A DNA stretch of 64,000 nt from Cognatilysobacter terrigena. Lineage in GTDB: Bacteria > Pseudomonadota > Gammaproteobacteria > Xanthomonadales > Xanthomonadaceae. The DNA is taken from contig NZ_SELT01000015.1 in the NCBI RefSeq assembly GCF_004361065.1, positions 1-64,000 of the forward strand, written 5' to 3'. The notes below the pieces were generated by a model that saw only the letters and a list, made by a program, of their open reading frames with translations, was not told where the DNA came from and made no database searches. The position numbers and the translations under genes were made by a program. Position 1 is the stretch's first letter, and each line of letters opens with the position of its first letter. Positions 51,421 through 62,847 of the stretch are shown piece after piece.

Positions 51421-52301
51421 AAGTCGCCGTCGCCAAGTATCCGATCGGCACGCCGGCCGACTTCGAGGTGTTCGTGGCACGACAGCGCGCGGTACTCGAG
51501 GAGGCAGCACGCGGCGGTGCACGCATCGCCGTGCTGCCCGAATACCTCGCACTCGAGCTCGCGGCGACGTTCGAACCGTCAATCGCCGGCGACCTGCATG
51601 CATCGCTCGCCGCGATCCAGGCTTATCGCGATGCGTGGCTCGATCTTTACGCCGCGCTGTCGCGCGAGCTCGACCTCGTCATCCAGCCCGGCACGTTTCT
51701 CACGGACATCGGCAACGGGCGTTATCGAAACCGTGCGTGGTGGTTCGCGCCGGACGGTCGCCGCGGGTTCCAGGACAAGTTGCAGCTCACCGCGTTCGAA
51801 AAGCAGACCGGTGTGATCGACGGTGGCGACGCGCTGCGCGTGATCGACGTCGACGGCGTCCGGGCCGGTATCGCGGTCTGCTACGACAGCGAGTTCCCGT
51901 TGCCTGTGCGTGCGCAGGCCGAAGCCGGCGCCCGCTTGCTGCTGGTGCCGAGCTGCACCGACACCGATGCCGGCGCACGTCGCGTCGAAGTCGGTTGCCT
52001 TGCGCGTGCGCTGGAAAACCGCATGTTCGTCGCGCAGTCGGTGACGGCCGGCGAGGCGCCATGGAGCCCGGCGCTCGACGTCAACACGGGCGAAGCGACG
52101 CTCTACGCACCGATGGATCGCGGCCTGCCGGCCGACGGCATCGTGGCGCGCACGCGCGGCGATGCGCTGTGGGCGATCGCGGATCTCGATGTCGATGCGC
52201 TGGACGCGAGCCGACGGGACGCGCAGGTCGCGAACGATCGCGACTGGCCCGCGCAATCGAAACCCTCACTCACGCACGCACGCCTCGACGACGGACGCTG
52301 A
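51417..52301 (+). CDS. Carbon-nitrogen hydrolase (nitrilase superfamily)
   Basis: The 294-residue product has the nitrilase-fold catalytic triad: Glu42 in LPEYLALE, Lys121 in QDKLQLT and Cys155 in VCYDSEFP. It therefore hydrolyses an amide or nitrile bond; N-carbamoyl-amine hydrolases and omega-amidases share this fold. Length is normal. The ATG overlaps the stop of the GNAT gene, so the trio reads as a single pathway: NTF2-like protein, acetyltransferase, amidase. An acetyl group added by one and an amide cut by the other is an appealing but untested link. Its TGA lies in a small hairpin with the convergent ABC permease stop. Confidence 0.9.
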   Translation: MKVAVAKYPIGTPADFEVFVARQRAVLEEAARGGARIAVLPEYLALELAATFEPSIAGDLHASLAAIQAYRDAWLDLYAALSRELDLVIQPGTFLTDIGNGRYRNRAWWFAPDGRRGFQDKLQLTAFEKQTGVIDGGDALRVIDVDGVRAGIAVCYDSEFPLPVRAQAEAGARLLLVPSCTDTDAGARRVEVGCLARALENRMFVAQSVTAGEAPWSPALDVNTGEATLYAPMDRGLPADGIVARTRGDALWAIADLDVDALDASRRDAQVANDRDWPAQSKPSLTHARLDDGR

Positions 52302-52318
52302 GGACACATCGCTCAGCG
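52296..52318. terminator. Hairpin with convergent stop codons in both arms
   Basis: CGCTGAG (52296-52302) pairs with CTCAGCG (52312-52318), loop of nine. The TGA of the nitrilase-fold gene lies in the first arm and the complement of the permease's TGA in the second. No T-run on either strand. Confidence 0.35.
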
Positions 52319-54048
52319 CAGCTCGGTCGACACGTCGAAGCGTTCGATGCGGCCGCCGAGCCAGCGCACCATCAGCATCGCTTCGCCACCGAGCACCGCC
52401 GCACCGGCAATCGCGGCCACGGCGATCGCGGGCGGCCAGCCAGCGACCAGCTTGACGCCCCACAGCAACGCACCGCCGACGATGGTCGCCGGCACCAGCG
52501 AAATCGCGAGCGTGATCAGGTAGACGCCGCCGAAGATCATGCGCTGGCCCATCACCTCGACGCCGCCGCCGCGGCCGCCGGGGTTCCATCCCGGGAAGAC
52601 GAGCAGGCCCGCGAACGGCACGCATAGCATCACCGCGCATACCGCCGGTGCGAGCACGATCGCGGCGATCGCGAATGCGGCGACGAGACCGGGCGTCAAC
52701 CACGCGACGTTCGAGAACGCGCGTTCGGCGGTGAGCAGCATCAGCCACTGCACCGGCACCAGCATCGCGATCGGCGCGAGCAGCTGGCCGAGCGCGATCT
52801 GCCAGCCGCGCAGCGGCGTCGCGCGCAGCACGTCGAGCTGGTCGAGCGTGGTGCGCAGGCTGCCCTGCACGAACATCGGGCCGACCATCGCGCTCCACCC
52901 GGCGATCGCGAGGCTGACGATGCCGATGACCTTCAGGAACGCCGCGCCGACCGGATTCGCACTCAACGCCTGCGTCGCGATGAGCACAACCACGACGGCG
53001 ATGAGCAGCGAGCGCGCACGCCACAACGGGCCCGCGGCAATCAGGCCTTTCCACAGGAACGCGACCGGCGCGAAGCCGCGCGGCGCGAGCTTGAACGGCG
53101 CCTTGCGCGCACGCTTGGGCGGCGCACGCAGCGCATTGCGACCGTCGCGCTTGGCTGCGGCCGATTCGGCGCGGCGCGTCGCGAGCGCCATGCTCGCCTC
53201 TTCGAACGACACCTGCGAACGCACGACCCACGCGTAATGCAGCGCGAACAGCAGCAGCGCCCACGGCATCGCGCGCATGAACGCGGCGGTGGACGTCGCG
53301 ACCATCGGCGCGGTCAGCGCACGGAACGGCATCAGCACCGAGTGCGCGGGGCCGGCGTCGAGCACCGAGGCGACGTACGCCGTCACTTGGCGCGGCCCCT
53401 CGAGGTTGCCCGGCAGCGGTGCGTGGTCGCGCGCCCAGACGACGCAGACGGCGACGAGCGCGACCAGCAGCGCGACACCCGCGATGCGACGCCAGATCGG
53501 CCGCACGCCGAGATCGAGCAGACGTTCGCGCGTGAACGACGCGCCGAGGAAGTGCAGGCGTGTCGTCGCGACGATGACCCACAGCGCGGTCGCGTACTGG
53601 AACGGGTTGATGCCCATCGCCCGCCCGCGCTGCAGCAGCAGCGACAGGAGGAACACCGACACGAACAGCATCAGCTGCGAGCGGATCACGCTGAAGTGGA
53701 TCAGGCCGGTGCGCGAGATCGGCGCGGGAAACAGGAACGCGGCTTCGGCTTCGTTGAAACGCAGCACCGCGCGATCGCTCGGGAAGATCCACGCCGACAA
53801 CATGAACAGCAGCGTGCCCAGCGCTGCGAGCGAAGCGATGACGGTGCCCATGCCGTCCGGCATCGCCATGAAACGCACGTGGTTGCTGTTCGGCCCGATC
53901 ATGTGGCGGAACACGACGCCGTAGAAATACGCGACGCCCGCGATCGCACCGATCAGGTACTTCGGCTGCTTCAGCCGGCGAACACGCTGGCGCACGCGGT
54001 TGGCGAGCGACACCGTCTGCATGTAGGCCAACGCACGGACGACGCCGT

Positions 54049-54052
<4 letters not shown>
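52313..54052 (-). CDS. ABC exporter membrane subunit
   Basis: The 579-residue product is a large ABC-2-like permease with at least ten hydrophobic segments and a basic cytoplasmic stretch between them (about 305-340, Arg/Lys-rich). Landmarks include FNEAEAAFLFPAPISRTGLIHF near 100-120 and LDVLRATPLRGWQIALGQLLAP near 420. This is the 'putative ABC exporter' type found in Xanthomonads and Bacteroidetes; cargo unknown. Its ATG overlaps the ATPase stop (54049-54052), so the pair is one unit. Confidence 0.85.
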
Positions 54053-54786
<734 letters not shown>

Positions 54787-54936
54787 GTCCGCTCCCCTGT
54801 AGTCACGCGATTGTGGAGCGGACGCGCCCGCGTGCAACCGCCGGTCGTAATGCCGCACCGGCCCGTTCCATCCATCGACCTCGCCGGCACGGCGCATCGC
54901 GCCTATAACGACGACGTCCGCACCGGAGCCGCGCCC

Positions 54937-55830
54937 ATGATCCAGCTCGTCATTCCCGCCCGCCGTCGCGATCTCGGCGGCTTCGAGGTCGGCCGCGTGC
55001 TGCCCGCGCCGCTGCATCGCATGGTCGGGCCCTTCATCTTCTTCGACCACATGGGGCCGGCCGACTTCCCGCCGGGCATCCCGCGCACCGTCGACGTACG
55101 CCCGCATCCCCACATCGGGCTGTCGACGGTCACCTACCTGCTCGACGGCGAGATCATGCATCGCGACAGCGTCGGCTCCGAGCAGGCGATCCGCCCGGGC
55201 GAGGTGAACTGGATGACGGCGGGGCGCGGCATCACCCATTCGGAACGCTTCGAGAAGGCGCGCGCGCAGGGCGACCGGCTGGACGGGCTGCAGGCGTGGG
55301 TCGCGCTGCCGGACCATCTCGAAGAAACCGACCCCGGCTTCGTGCACGTCGACGCCGCGCAGCTGCCGGCGTTCGACGAGGCCGGCGTGCGCGGGCGGCT
55401 GATCGCGGGTACGGCGCTGGGGCTGGTCGCGCCGGTGCCCGGGGCGTCGCCGCTGTTCTACCTGCACCTCGACCTCGAGGACGGCGCGCGCTTCGTGCTG
55501 CCGCCCGATCATCCGGAACGCGCGTTCTATGTCGCCCGGGGCGAGGCGGAGATCGACGGCCAGCGCTTCGGCGTCGGCCAGATGGCGGTGCTGACGCCGG
55601 GCCGAACCGCCGAAGTCGTCGCACGCGGGCCGGCCACGGTGATGGCGCTCGGCGGCGAGGCGGTCGGGCCGCGATTCATCGAATGGAACTTCGTGTCCTC
55701 GCGCAAGGAACGCATCGAGGAGGCCAAGGCCGACTGGCGCGCCGGGCGCATGAAGCTGCCGGACCTCGACGACGGCGAGTTCATCCCGCTGCCGCCGGAC
55801 CCGCCGCCGCCGGCGAATCCGATGTCCTGA
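54937..55830 (+). CDS. Pirin family protein (cupin dioxygenase type)
   Basis: The 297-residue product has the two-cupin pirin layout with all four metal ligands: His57 and His59 in VRPHPHIG and His101 and Glu103 in GRGITHSE, the same spacing as human pirin. The family is known as iron-binding quercetin 2,3-dioxygenases or as regulators; the bacterial role is not settled. GGAG at 54924-54927 supports ATG at 54937. The C-terminus is Pro-rich. A candidate TATAAC box lies at 54904-54909. No partner genes are evident. Confidence 0.93.
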   Translation: MIQLVIPARRRDLGGFEVGRVLPAPLHRMVGPFIFFDHMGPADFPPGIPRTVDVRPHPHIGLSTVTYLLDGEIMHRDSVGSEQAIRPGEVNWMTAGRGITHSERFEKARAQGDRLDGLQAWVALPDHLEETDPGFVHVDAAQLPAFDEAGVRGRLIAGTALGLVAPVPGASPLFYLHLDLEDGARFVLPPDHPERAFYVARGEAEIDGQRFGVGQMAVLTPGRTAEVVARGPATVMALGGEAVGPRFIEWNFVSSRKERIEEAKADWRAGRMKLPDLDDGEFIPLPPDPPPPANPMS

Positions 55831-55865
55831 GGCACCGTGCAGGTCCGTCGCCACGGGGCCGGTGA

Positions 55866-55871
55866 TAAACT
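55866..55871 (+). promoter_or_regulatory. Candidate -10 box (TAAACT) for the cytochrome c gene
   Basis: TAAACT followed by GCCGCG, 88 bases before the GTG start at 55959. Another instance of the TANNNT-GC style; -35 not recognisable. Confidence 0.3.
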
Positions 55872-55958
55872 GCCGCGCCTGGTGGCGGCGCCCCGCGACG
55901 TCCACCGCTCCGACCCAATTTCGGCCCCGCGCGCCCGCAAGCGCGCACAAGGTGGATC

Positions 55959-56474
55959 GTGCGCAATTACGACCTGGTGTTCCTCAAGAAGTTTTCGATG
56001 GTGATCGGCTTCCTCGTGCTGATCATGCTGAGCCTCATCCTCGCGGCGCTCTACATCAACGGCTCGCTGCCGCACGACCGCGATCCGTCGGTGGTGCGCA
56101 TCACCGGCGAGCGCATCGCGCCGACCGGCGCGGTCTACGCGGGCCAGACCGGCGCCGCGCAGCAGGCCGCCGCGTCCGCCGCCGCTGCAGCCGCTGCCGC
56201 CTCGCAGGTCGCTTACGGCGGCACGAAGGACGGCTCGGTCATCTTCGGCAACCTGTGCTCGGGCTGCCACGGCTCGGGCGCCGGCGGCGCGCCGACGCTG
56301 GACCACTCGCACTGGGATGCGCGCCTCGCCAAGGGCAAGGACACGCTGCACAAGCACGCGATCGAGGGCTTCCAGGGCGCGGCGGGCGTGATGCCGGCCA
56401 AGGGCGGCAACCCGGCGCTGACGGACGAGCAGGTCATCGCCACCGTCGACTGGATGCTGGCCAACCTCAAGTAA
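55959..56474 (+). CDS. Membrane-anchored cytochrome c (cytochrome c5 family)
   Basis: The 171-residue product has an uncleaved N-terminal membrane helix (about 13-33), a long Ala-rich periplasmic linker (about 62-82, including a run of Ala), and a class I cytochrome c domain: haem site CSGCH (Cys100, Cys103, His104) and axial Met145 in GVMPAKGG. The domain ends VIATVDWMLANLK, typical of cytochrome c5. It probably passes electrons to a terminal oxidase. The start is GTG at 55959, supported by AAGGTGG just upstream. A strong terminator follows at 56493. Confidence 0.93.
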   Translation: MRNYDLVFLKKFSMVIGFLVLIMLSLILAALYINGSLPHDRDPSVVRITGERIAPTGAVYAGQTGAAQQAAASAAAAAAAASQVAYGGTKDGSVIFGNLCSGCHGSGAGGAPTLDHSHWDARLAKGKDTLHKHAIEGFQGAAGVMPAKGGNPALTDEQVIATVDWMLANLK

Positions 56475-56492
56475 GGCCCCGCGCCTTCCGCC

Positions 56493-56518
56493 ACGACGCC
56501 GCCTCCGGGCGGCGTCGT
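56493..56518 (+). terminator. Hairpin terminator after the cytochrome c gene
   Basis: Eleven-bp perfect stem ACGACGCCGCC (56493-56503) and GGCGGCGTCGT (56508-56518) with a TCCG (UNCG class) loop, followed by CGTTTCC. The T-tract is weak, but stem and loop make it a good candidate. Confidence 0.7.
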
Positions 56519-56551
56519 CGTTTCCACGCCCCGCCGCGTACGCTGCCGCGC

Positions 56552-57283
56552 ATGTCGAATCCCGCAGTCCCCCAGCTGCCGCCCGGTGGCACCCAGGCCC
56601 TCACGCTCGACGGCCCGGCCGGCCCGATCGAAGCCGTCGTCGATGCGCCGGATGCGGACGTCGCCCCGCGCGACGTCGTCGCGATCGTCTGCCACCCGCT
56701 GTCGACCGAAGGCGGCAGCCTGACCAACAAGGTCGTGACCATGGCCGCGCGCGCCCTGCGCGAGCTCGGCGCGACGACGGTGCGCTTCAACTTCCGCTGC
56801 GTCGGCAAGAGCGCAGGCACGTTCGACAACGGCGTCGGCGAGTCCGACGACCTGCGCGCAGTGGTCGACTGGGTGCGTCGGGAACGCCCGGGTGCGGCGC
56901 TGTGGCTCGGCGGTTTCAGCTTCGGCGCGTTCGTGTCGCTGCGCATGGCCGACGAGTTGCAGCCCGAGCTGCTGTTCTCGATCGCCCCGCCGGCCGGCCG
57001 CGCGTGGGACTTCGAGAACATGGGCCTCTACACCGGCCCATGGTTCGTCATCCAGGGCGACGCCGACGAGATCGTCGAACCGCAGCGCGTCTACGACTGG
57101 CTCGATCGACTGTCCGAGCTGCGCGCACCGCCGAAGGTGTTCCGCATCGCGGGCGCCAGCCACTTCTTCCACGGCAAGCTGATGGACCTGCGGCAGGCGA
57201 TGAAGGACGGCGTGCACGCGGTGCTGCCCGAAGCGACGTCGACCGGCGCATCGACCGCGCCCGACGCCGGCCCGGCCGCATGA
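56552..57283 (+). CDS. Alpha/beta hydrolase (COG2945 type)
   Basis: The 243-residue product has the fold's early strand and oxyanion region (VVAIVCHPLSTEGGSLTNKVV), FNFRCVGKSAGTFDNGVGE, and the nucleophile elbow GGFSFGAFVSL with Ser as the likely nucleophile. Asp in IQGDADEIV and His in GASHFFHGKL complete a plausible triad. This is the short 'predicted hydrolase' group that lacks a cap domain; substrate unknown. The start at 56552 (MSNPAVPQLPPGG) follows the upstream terminator. Its stop overlaps the zapE start (ATGA). Confidence 0.86.
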   Translation: MSNPAVPQLPPGGTQALTLDGPAGPIEAVVDAPDADVAPRDVVAIVCHPLSTEGGSLTNKVVTMAARALRELGATTVRFNFRCVGKSAGTFDNGVGESDDLRAVVDWVRRERPGAALWLGGFSFGAFVSLRMADELQPELLFSIAPPAGRAWDFENMGLYTGPWFVIQGDADEIVEPQRVYDWLDRLSELRAPPKVFRIAGASHFFHGKLMDLRQAMKDGVHAVLPEATSTGASTAPDAGPAA

Positions 57284-58371
57284 GCGAGGTCCGCACGCCG
57301 TCCCGGCTCTACGACGAAGGCGTTTCGCGCGGCGACTGGCAGGCCGATCCGGCGCAGCGCCCCGCGCTCGCCGAACTCGACCGCCTGCAGGCCGCGCTGC
57401 TCGATCCGCCCAAGCTCGGCCTGTTCGATCGCCTGTCGGGCAAGCGCCCGCCGACACCGCAGGGCCTCTACCTCTGGGGCGGCGTCGGTCGCGGCAAGAC
57501 CTTCCTGATCGACCTCTTCTACGAATCGCTGCCGTTCGCGGAAAAGCAGCGCACGCACTTCCACCGCTTCATGCGCGAGGTCCACGAGGCGTTGCGTCGC
57601 CATGCCGGCGCGAGCGATCCGCTGGCGATCATCGCGAAGGAATGGCGCGAGAACCTGCGCGTGCTCGTGCTCGACGAGTTCTTCGTCAACGACATCGGCG
57701 ACGCGATGCTGCTCGGCCGCCTGCTCGAGCGCCTGTTCGCGGAAGGTGTCGCGCTGGTGACGAGCTCCAACACCGAGCCGAAGAACCTCTACAAGGACGG
57801 CCTGCAGCGCGACCGCTTCCTCCCTGCGATCAAGCTGCTGGAAGCGAACACCAAGGTGCTCTACCTCGACAGCACCACCGACTACCGCCTGCGCGCGCTG
57901 ACCAAATCACCGGTGTACCACGCACCGCTCGACGCGGAATCCGACGCCTGGCTCGCATCGCGCTGGCAGGAACTCACCGGTCATGCCGCAACGCCGCATG
58001 CGCCGCTGCACATCGAGGGCCGCGAAATCCCGGTGCGCAGCTGCAGCGACGGCCATGTCTGGTTCGATTTCGCTGCGCTCTGCGAGGGCCCACGCGCGGC
58101 CAGCGACTACATCGAGATCGCGACCGAACACCACACCGTGTTCGTCGGCGGCATTCCGAAACTCGACGACACCCGCGCCGATCCCGCACGCCGGTTCGTG
58201 CACCTGATCGACGAGCTCTACGATCGCCACGTCAACCTGGTCTGCACCGCCGACGGTGCGCCGACTGAGCTGTATCGCGGCGAGAAGCTCGCCGGTGCGT
58301 TCGAACGCACGGCGTCGCGCCTGATCGAAATGCAGTCGGCCGACTACCTGGCGTTGGAGCACCGCGGCTAG
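57280..58371 (+). CDS. zapE: Cell division ATPase ZapE (AFG1 family)
   Basis: The 363-residue AAA-type ATPase has Walker A GGVGRGKT (67-74), Walker B RVLVLDEFFVNDI, sensor-like VTSSNTEP and the family's LYKDGLQRDRFLPAIKLLE, DYRL and ASDYIEIATEHHTVFVGGIP segments. ZapE associates with the Z-ring in E. coli and promotes division under stress; the mitochondrial homologue AFG1 aids protein quality control. ATG overlaps the hydrolase stop. Its own stop TAG lies in the loop of a 10-bp hairpin at 58356-58381. Confidence 0.93.
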   Translation: MSEVRTPSRLYDEGVSRGDWQADPAQRPALAELDRLQAALLDPPKLGLFDRLSGKRPPTPQGLYLWGGVGRGKTFLIDLFYESLPFAEKQRTHFHRFMREVHEALRRHAGASDPLAIIAKEWRENLRVLVLDEFFVNDIGDAMLLGRLLERLFAEGVALVTSSNTEPKNLYKDGLQRDRFLPAIKLLEANTKVLYLDSTTDYRLRALTKSPVYHAPLDAESDAWLASRWQELTGHAATPHAPLHIEGREIPVRSCSDGHVWFDFAALCEGPRAASDYIEIATEHHTVFVGGIPKLDDTRADPARRFVHLIDELYDRHVNLVCTADGAPTELYRGEKLAGAFERTASRLIEMQSADYLALEHRG

Positions 58372-58381
58372 GCGGTGCTCC
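58356..58381. terminator. Hairpin around the zapE stop codon
   Basis: GGAGCACCGC (58356-58365) and GCGGTGCTCC (58372-58381) form a perfect 10-bp stem; the loop GGCTAG contains the zapE stop TAG (58369-58371). Convergent gene ends only 11 bases further on. No T-run. Confidence 0.5.
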
Positions 58382-58391
58382 GATCGCGGCG

Positions 58392-58589
58392 TCAGTGCGC
58401 GGCGCGGCGGCGCGGGCGCTTGACGATCTCTTCGTCGACCCAGCCGAGATCGGCGTCGTCGCCGTCCCAGCCGTCGGCGTAGTTCACGCGACGGAACTCG
58501 TAAAGGTCGGTGGCTTCGCGCGCGATCATGCGCTCGGTGAGCGGGCGCGGGTTGGACAACTGCGGCGTGGTGGCGAGCGTGGCGAGCAT
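58392..58589 (-). CDS. Small conserved-looking protein of unknown function
   Basis: A 65-residue product starting MLATLATTPQLSNPRP. GGGAG ten bases before the ATG at 58589 supports this start over the longer frame to 58643. The sequence is polar and acidic in the middle (DGWDGDDADLGWVDEE) and basic at the end (RPRRRAAH), with no membrane segment or signal peptide. I do not recognise it. The strong ribosome site and non-random composition argue for a real gene. Convergent with zapE, divergent from the TonB-dependent receptor. Confidence 0.6.
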   Translation of the reverse strand: MLATLATTPQLSNPRPLTERMIAREATDLYEFRRVNYADGWDGDDADLGWVDEEIVKRPRRRAAH

Positions 58590-58729
58590 GGTGGCGACTC
58601 CCTGGAGGTCGCCTTCGACGCTAGGCACGGGGATTTCAAGCACTCGTGAAAGCGCGACGTCACGACGCGCATCGTTCAGCGGCCGTTCGTCACGCGAACC
58701 GCGTCGCCGGTCACTACCCTGTGCGCCCT

Positions 58730-60835
58730 ATGCGATCCCTCCCCGGTTGCCTACTCGCCGTCGTCGGCGTTGCGCAGGCGCAGTCCGCCCCTTCGACACC
58801 CGTGCAGCTCGACCGCGTGCAGGTGATCGCGACGCGCGCGCCGCGTGCGGTCGATCGCACGCCTGCCGCGGTAAGCGTGCTCGACGGCAGCGCGCTCGAG
58901 ACCGCGGGTAACGGCGCGACGCTCGCCGAGAAGCTCGTCGGTGTGCCCGGGGTGCTCGCGCGCACGCGACAGAACTGGGCGCAGGACGAACAGATCTCGA
59001 TCCGCGGCTTCGGGACGCGTGCGAGCTTCGGCATTCGCAGCGTACGCCTGTACGTCGACGGCATTCCCGCGACGATGCCCGACGGCCAAGGGCAGGTCTC
59101 GCATTTCCCGCTCGGCGACGCGCAGCGCATCGAAGTGCTGCGCGGGCCGTTCGCCGCGCTGTACGGCAATGGTGCGGGCGGCGTGGTGCAGCTCACCACG
59201 GCCGACGGTGGCGAGCCGGATCGCGTCGGCGTCGACGCATCCATCGGCAGTTTCGATACGTGGCGCGTCGGCGCGAATGCACGCGGCGCGATGGGTAACG
59301 TCGACTACGCCATCGGCGCCTCGCATTTCGCCGCGGGCGGTTGGCGCGACCACAGCCGTTCACGGCGCGAAAGCATCGACGCGAAGCTGCGATTCGATGT
59401 CGCCGGCGGCGAGCTCACGCTGCTGGGCAATGCCTTCGATTCGCCGGACACGCAGGATCCGCAGGGCCTGACGCGCGCACAGGTCGACGCCGATCCGCGC
59501 CAGGCGAGCCCGAGCGCGTTGTTGTTCGACACACGCAAGAGTGCGCGCCAGGTGCAGCTCGGTGCCGTGTTCGAGCGCTCGTTCGGCGCGACCGACCTGC
59601 GCGTGCTCGGCTATGGCGGGCAACGCCACGTCGAACAGGTGCTGTCGACGCCACCGTCGGCGCAGGTGAGCCCGTTGAGCGCCGGCGGCTGGATCGATCT
59701 CGACTCGCCGTTCGCCGGCCTCGACGCGCGCATGACCTGGCGACGCGACCTCGCCGCGCGCCCGCTCGACGTCGTGCTCGGGCTCGACGTCGAACAGCAA
59801 CGCCAGGATCGCCGCGGCTACGAGAACTTCGTCGGCACGCAGGTCGGCGTGCGCGGCGCGTTGCGGCAGGACCAGCGCGATCGCGTGCGCAATGTCGACC
59901 CGTACCTGCAGGCGACGTGGGACCTCACGCCGACATGGAGCGTGAGCGGCGGCGTGCGCGCGAGCCGCGTGACCTTCGACTCCCGCGACGCCTACATCAC
60001 CGCACGCAATCCCGACGACAGCGGCCGCGTCACCTATTCGGCGACGTCGCCGGTGATCGGCGTGACGTGGCGGCCCTCGAACGCGTGGTCGATGTACGCC
60101 TCGGTCGGCCGCGGCTTCGAGACGCCGACGTTCAACGAACTCGGCTACCGGAGCGATGGCGGCAGCGGCCTGAACTTCGCGCTGCGGCCGATGCGCATGC
60201 GCAACGCGGAACTGGGTGCGCGTTGGGCTACGGACTGCGTGCGCGGCGAGCTCGCGCTGTTCGACAGCGACACGCGCGACGAACTCGTGGTGAACACCAG
60301 CGTCGGCGGGCGCACGACGTTCCGCAATGCGGGGCCGACGCGGCGTCGCGGCGTCGAAGGTTCGCTCGCGATTCCGCTGGCCGAGCGCTGGCGGCTCGAT
60401 CTGTCCGGCACGTGGCTCGACGCCGAATTCCGGTCCGACTTCCCCGCCTGCACCGGCACCGGATGTCGTGCGCCGGTCGCGACGGTGCCGGCGGGCACGC
60501 CGTTGCCGGGCGTGCCACGCTCGCAGGCGGTGGCTGCGCTGCGCTACGGCGGCGACACCGGATGGCAGGCGCAGTTGACCGGGCAGCGCGTCGGCGGCGT
60601 CACCGCGACCACGGCGGGTGACGTGCGCACCGAGGGCTACACGCTGCTGGACGCGAGCGTCGGCTACCGCATGCGCAACGACGCCGGCCACGGCCGCGTG
60701 TTCGCCGGCATCGCCAACCTGCTCGATCGCGACTACATCGGCTCGGTCATCGTCAACGACGCGAACGGGCGCTACTTCGAGCCGGGCGCGGGACGCGCGC
60801 TGACGCTCGGTGTCGAGTGGAGCTGGGGCGACTGA
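58730..60835 (+). CDS. TonB-dependent outer-membrane receptor
   Basis: The 701-residue product has a short signal peptide (MRSLPGCLLAVVGVAQAQS) and a TonB box region (LDRVQVIATRAPRAVDRT). The plug domain shows the hallmarks ISIRGFGTRASFGIRSVRLYVDGIPATMPDGQGQVS and RIEVLRGPFAALYGNGAGGVVQLTT. The barrel ends with NLLDRDYIGSVIVNDANGRYFEPGAGRALTLGVEWSWGD, in the manner of receptors for iron chelates and other large nutrients. Ligand unknown; no Fur box or siderophore gene is evident nearby. ATG at 58730 is preceded by TACCCT nine bases upstream. Confidence 0.92.
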   Translation: MRSLPGCLLAVVGVAQAQSAPSTPVQLDRVQVIATRAPRAVDRTPAAVSVLDGSALETAGNGATLAEKLVGVPGVLARTRQNWAQDEQISIRGFGTRASFGIRSVRLYVDGIPATMPDGQGQVSHFPLGDAQRIEVLRGPFAALYGNGAGGVVQLTTADGGEPDRVGVDASIGSFDTWRVGANARGAMGNVDYAIGASHFAAGGWRDHSRSRRESIDAKLRFDVAGGELTLLGNAFDSPDTQDPQGLTRAQVDADPRQASPSALLFDTRKSARQVQLGAVFERSFGATDLRVLGYGGQRHVEQVLSTPPSAQVSPLSAGGWIDLDSPFAGLDARMTWRRDLAARPLDVVLGLDVEQQRQDRRGYENFVGTQVGVRGALRQDQRDRVRNVDPYLQATWDLTPTWSVSGGVRASRVTFDSRDAYITARNPDDSGRVTYSATSPVIGVTWRPSNAWSMYASVGRGFETPTFNELGYRSDGGSGLNFALRPMRMRNAELGARWATDCVRGELALFDSDTRDELVVNTSVGGRTTFRNAGPTRRRGVEGSLAIPLAERWRLDLSGTWLDAEFRSDFPACTGTGCRAPVATVPAGTPLPGVPRSQAVAALRYGGDTGWQAQLTGQRVGGVTATTAGDVRTEGYTLLDASVGYRMRNDAGHGRVFAGIANLLDRDYIGSVIVNDANGRYFEPGAGRALTLGVEWSWGD

Positions 60836-62016
<1,181 letters not shown>

Positions 62017-62017
<1 letters not shown>

Positions 62018-62844
62018 TGCAGCGCGTCGAATCGCATGCGTGTTTCGGCGGTACGCAGGAGGTCTGGCAGCTGCGCTCGGATGCGCTCGACTGCGACACG
62101 CGCATCGGCGTGTATCTGCCGCCGCAGGCGTCGCAGCGCGCATGCCCGGTGCTGTACTGGCTGTCCGGCCTGACCTGCACCGAGCAGAACTTCATCACCA
62201 AGGCGGGCGCGCAGCGTTATGCGGCGGAGCACGGTCTGATCCTCGTCGCACCCGACACGAGTCCGCGCGGGCCGGGCATTCCGGATGTCGAAGGCTACGA
62301 CCTCGGCGTTGGCGCGGGCTTCTACCTCGACGCCACCCAAGCGCCATGGGACGCGCACTACCGCATGCACGACTACGTGGTGCGTGAACTGCCGGCGTTG
62401 ATCGAAGCGAAGTTCCCCGCGACCGACGCGCGCGGCATCAGCGGGCATTCGATGGGCGGGCACGGCGCGCTGGTCATCGCGCTGCGTAATCCCGGGCGCT
62501 ATCGCAGCGTGTCGGCGTTCTCGCCGATCGTCGCGCCCTCACGCGTGCCGTGGGGCGAGAAGGCGTTCACGACCTACCTCGGCGACGATCGCGACGCGTG
62601 GCGTGAATGGGATGCCTGCGAACTCGTCGCGACCGCGCGCGAACGCCTGCCGCTGCTCGTCGACCAGGGCGAGGCCGACGAATTCCTCGCGCAGCAACTG
62701 AAACCGGAGCTGCTACGCGAGGCCTGTGATGCCGCGGGCCATCCGCTCGAGCTGCGCATGCGGCCGGGCTTTGATCACAGCTACTACTTCATCGCGAGCT
62801 TCATCGGCGAGCACATCGCCCACCACGCCGCCGCGTTGCGCTGA
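62017..62844 (+). CDS. fghA: S-formylglutathione hydrolase
   Basis: Hydrolyses S-formylglutathione to formate and glutathione, completing glutathione-dependent formaldehyde oxidation. The 275-residue esterase-D type protein has LYWLSGLTCTEQNFITKAGAQ, the nucleophile elbow GHSMGGHG (Ser145), QGEADEFL (Asp) and GFDHSYYFI (His). Length and motifs match FrmB/FghA. Its ATG begins at the last base of the frmA stop codon. No FrmR regulator is visible upstream. Confidence 0.95.
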
Positions 62845-62847
62845 CGA

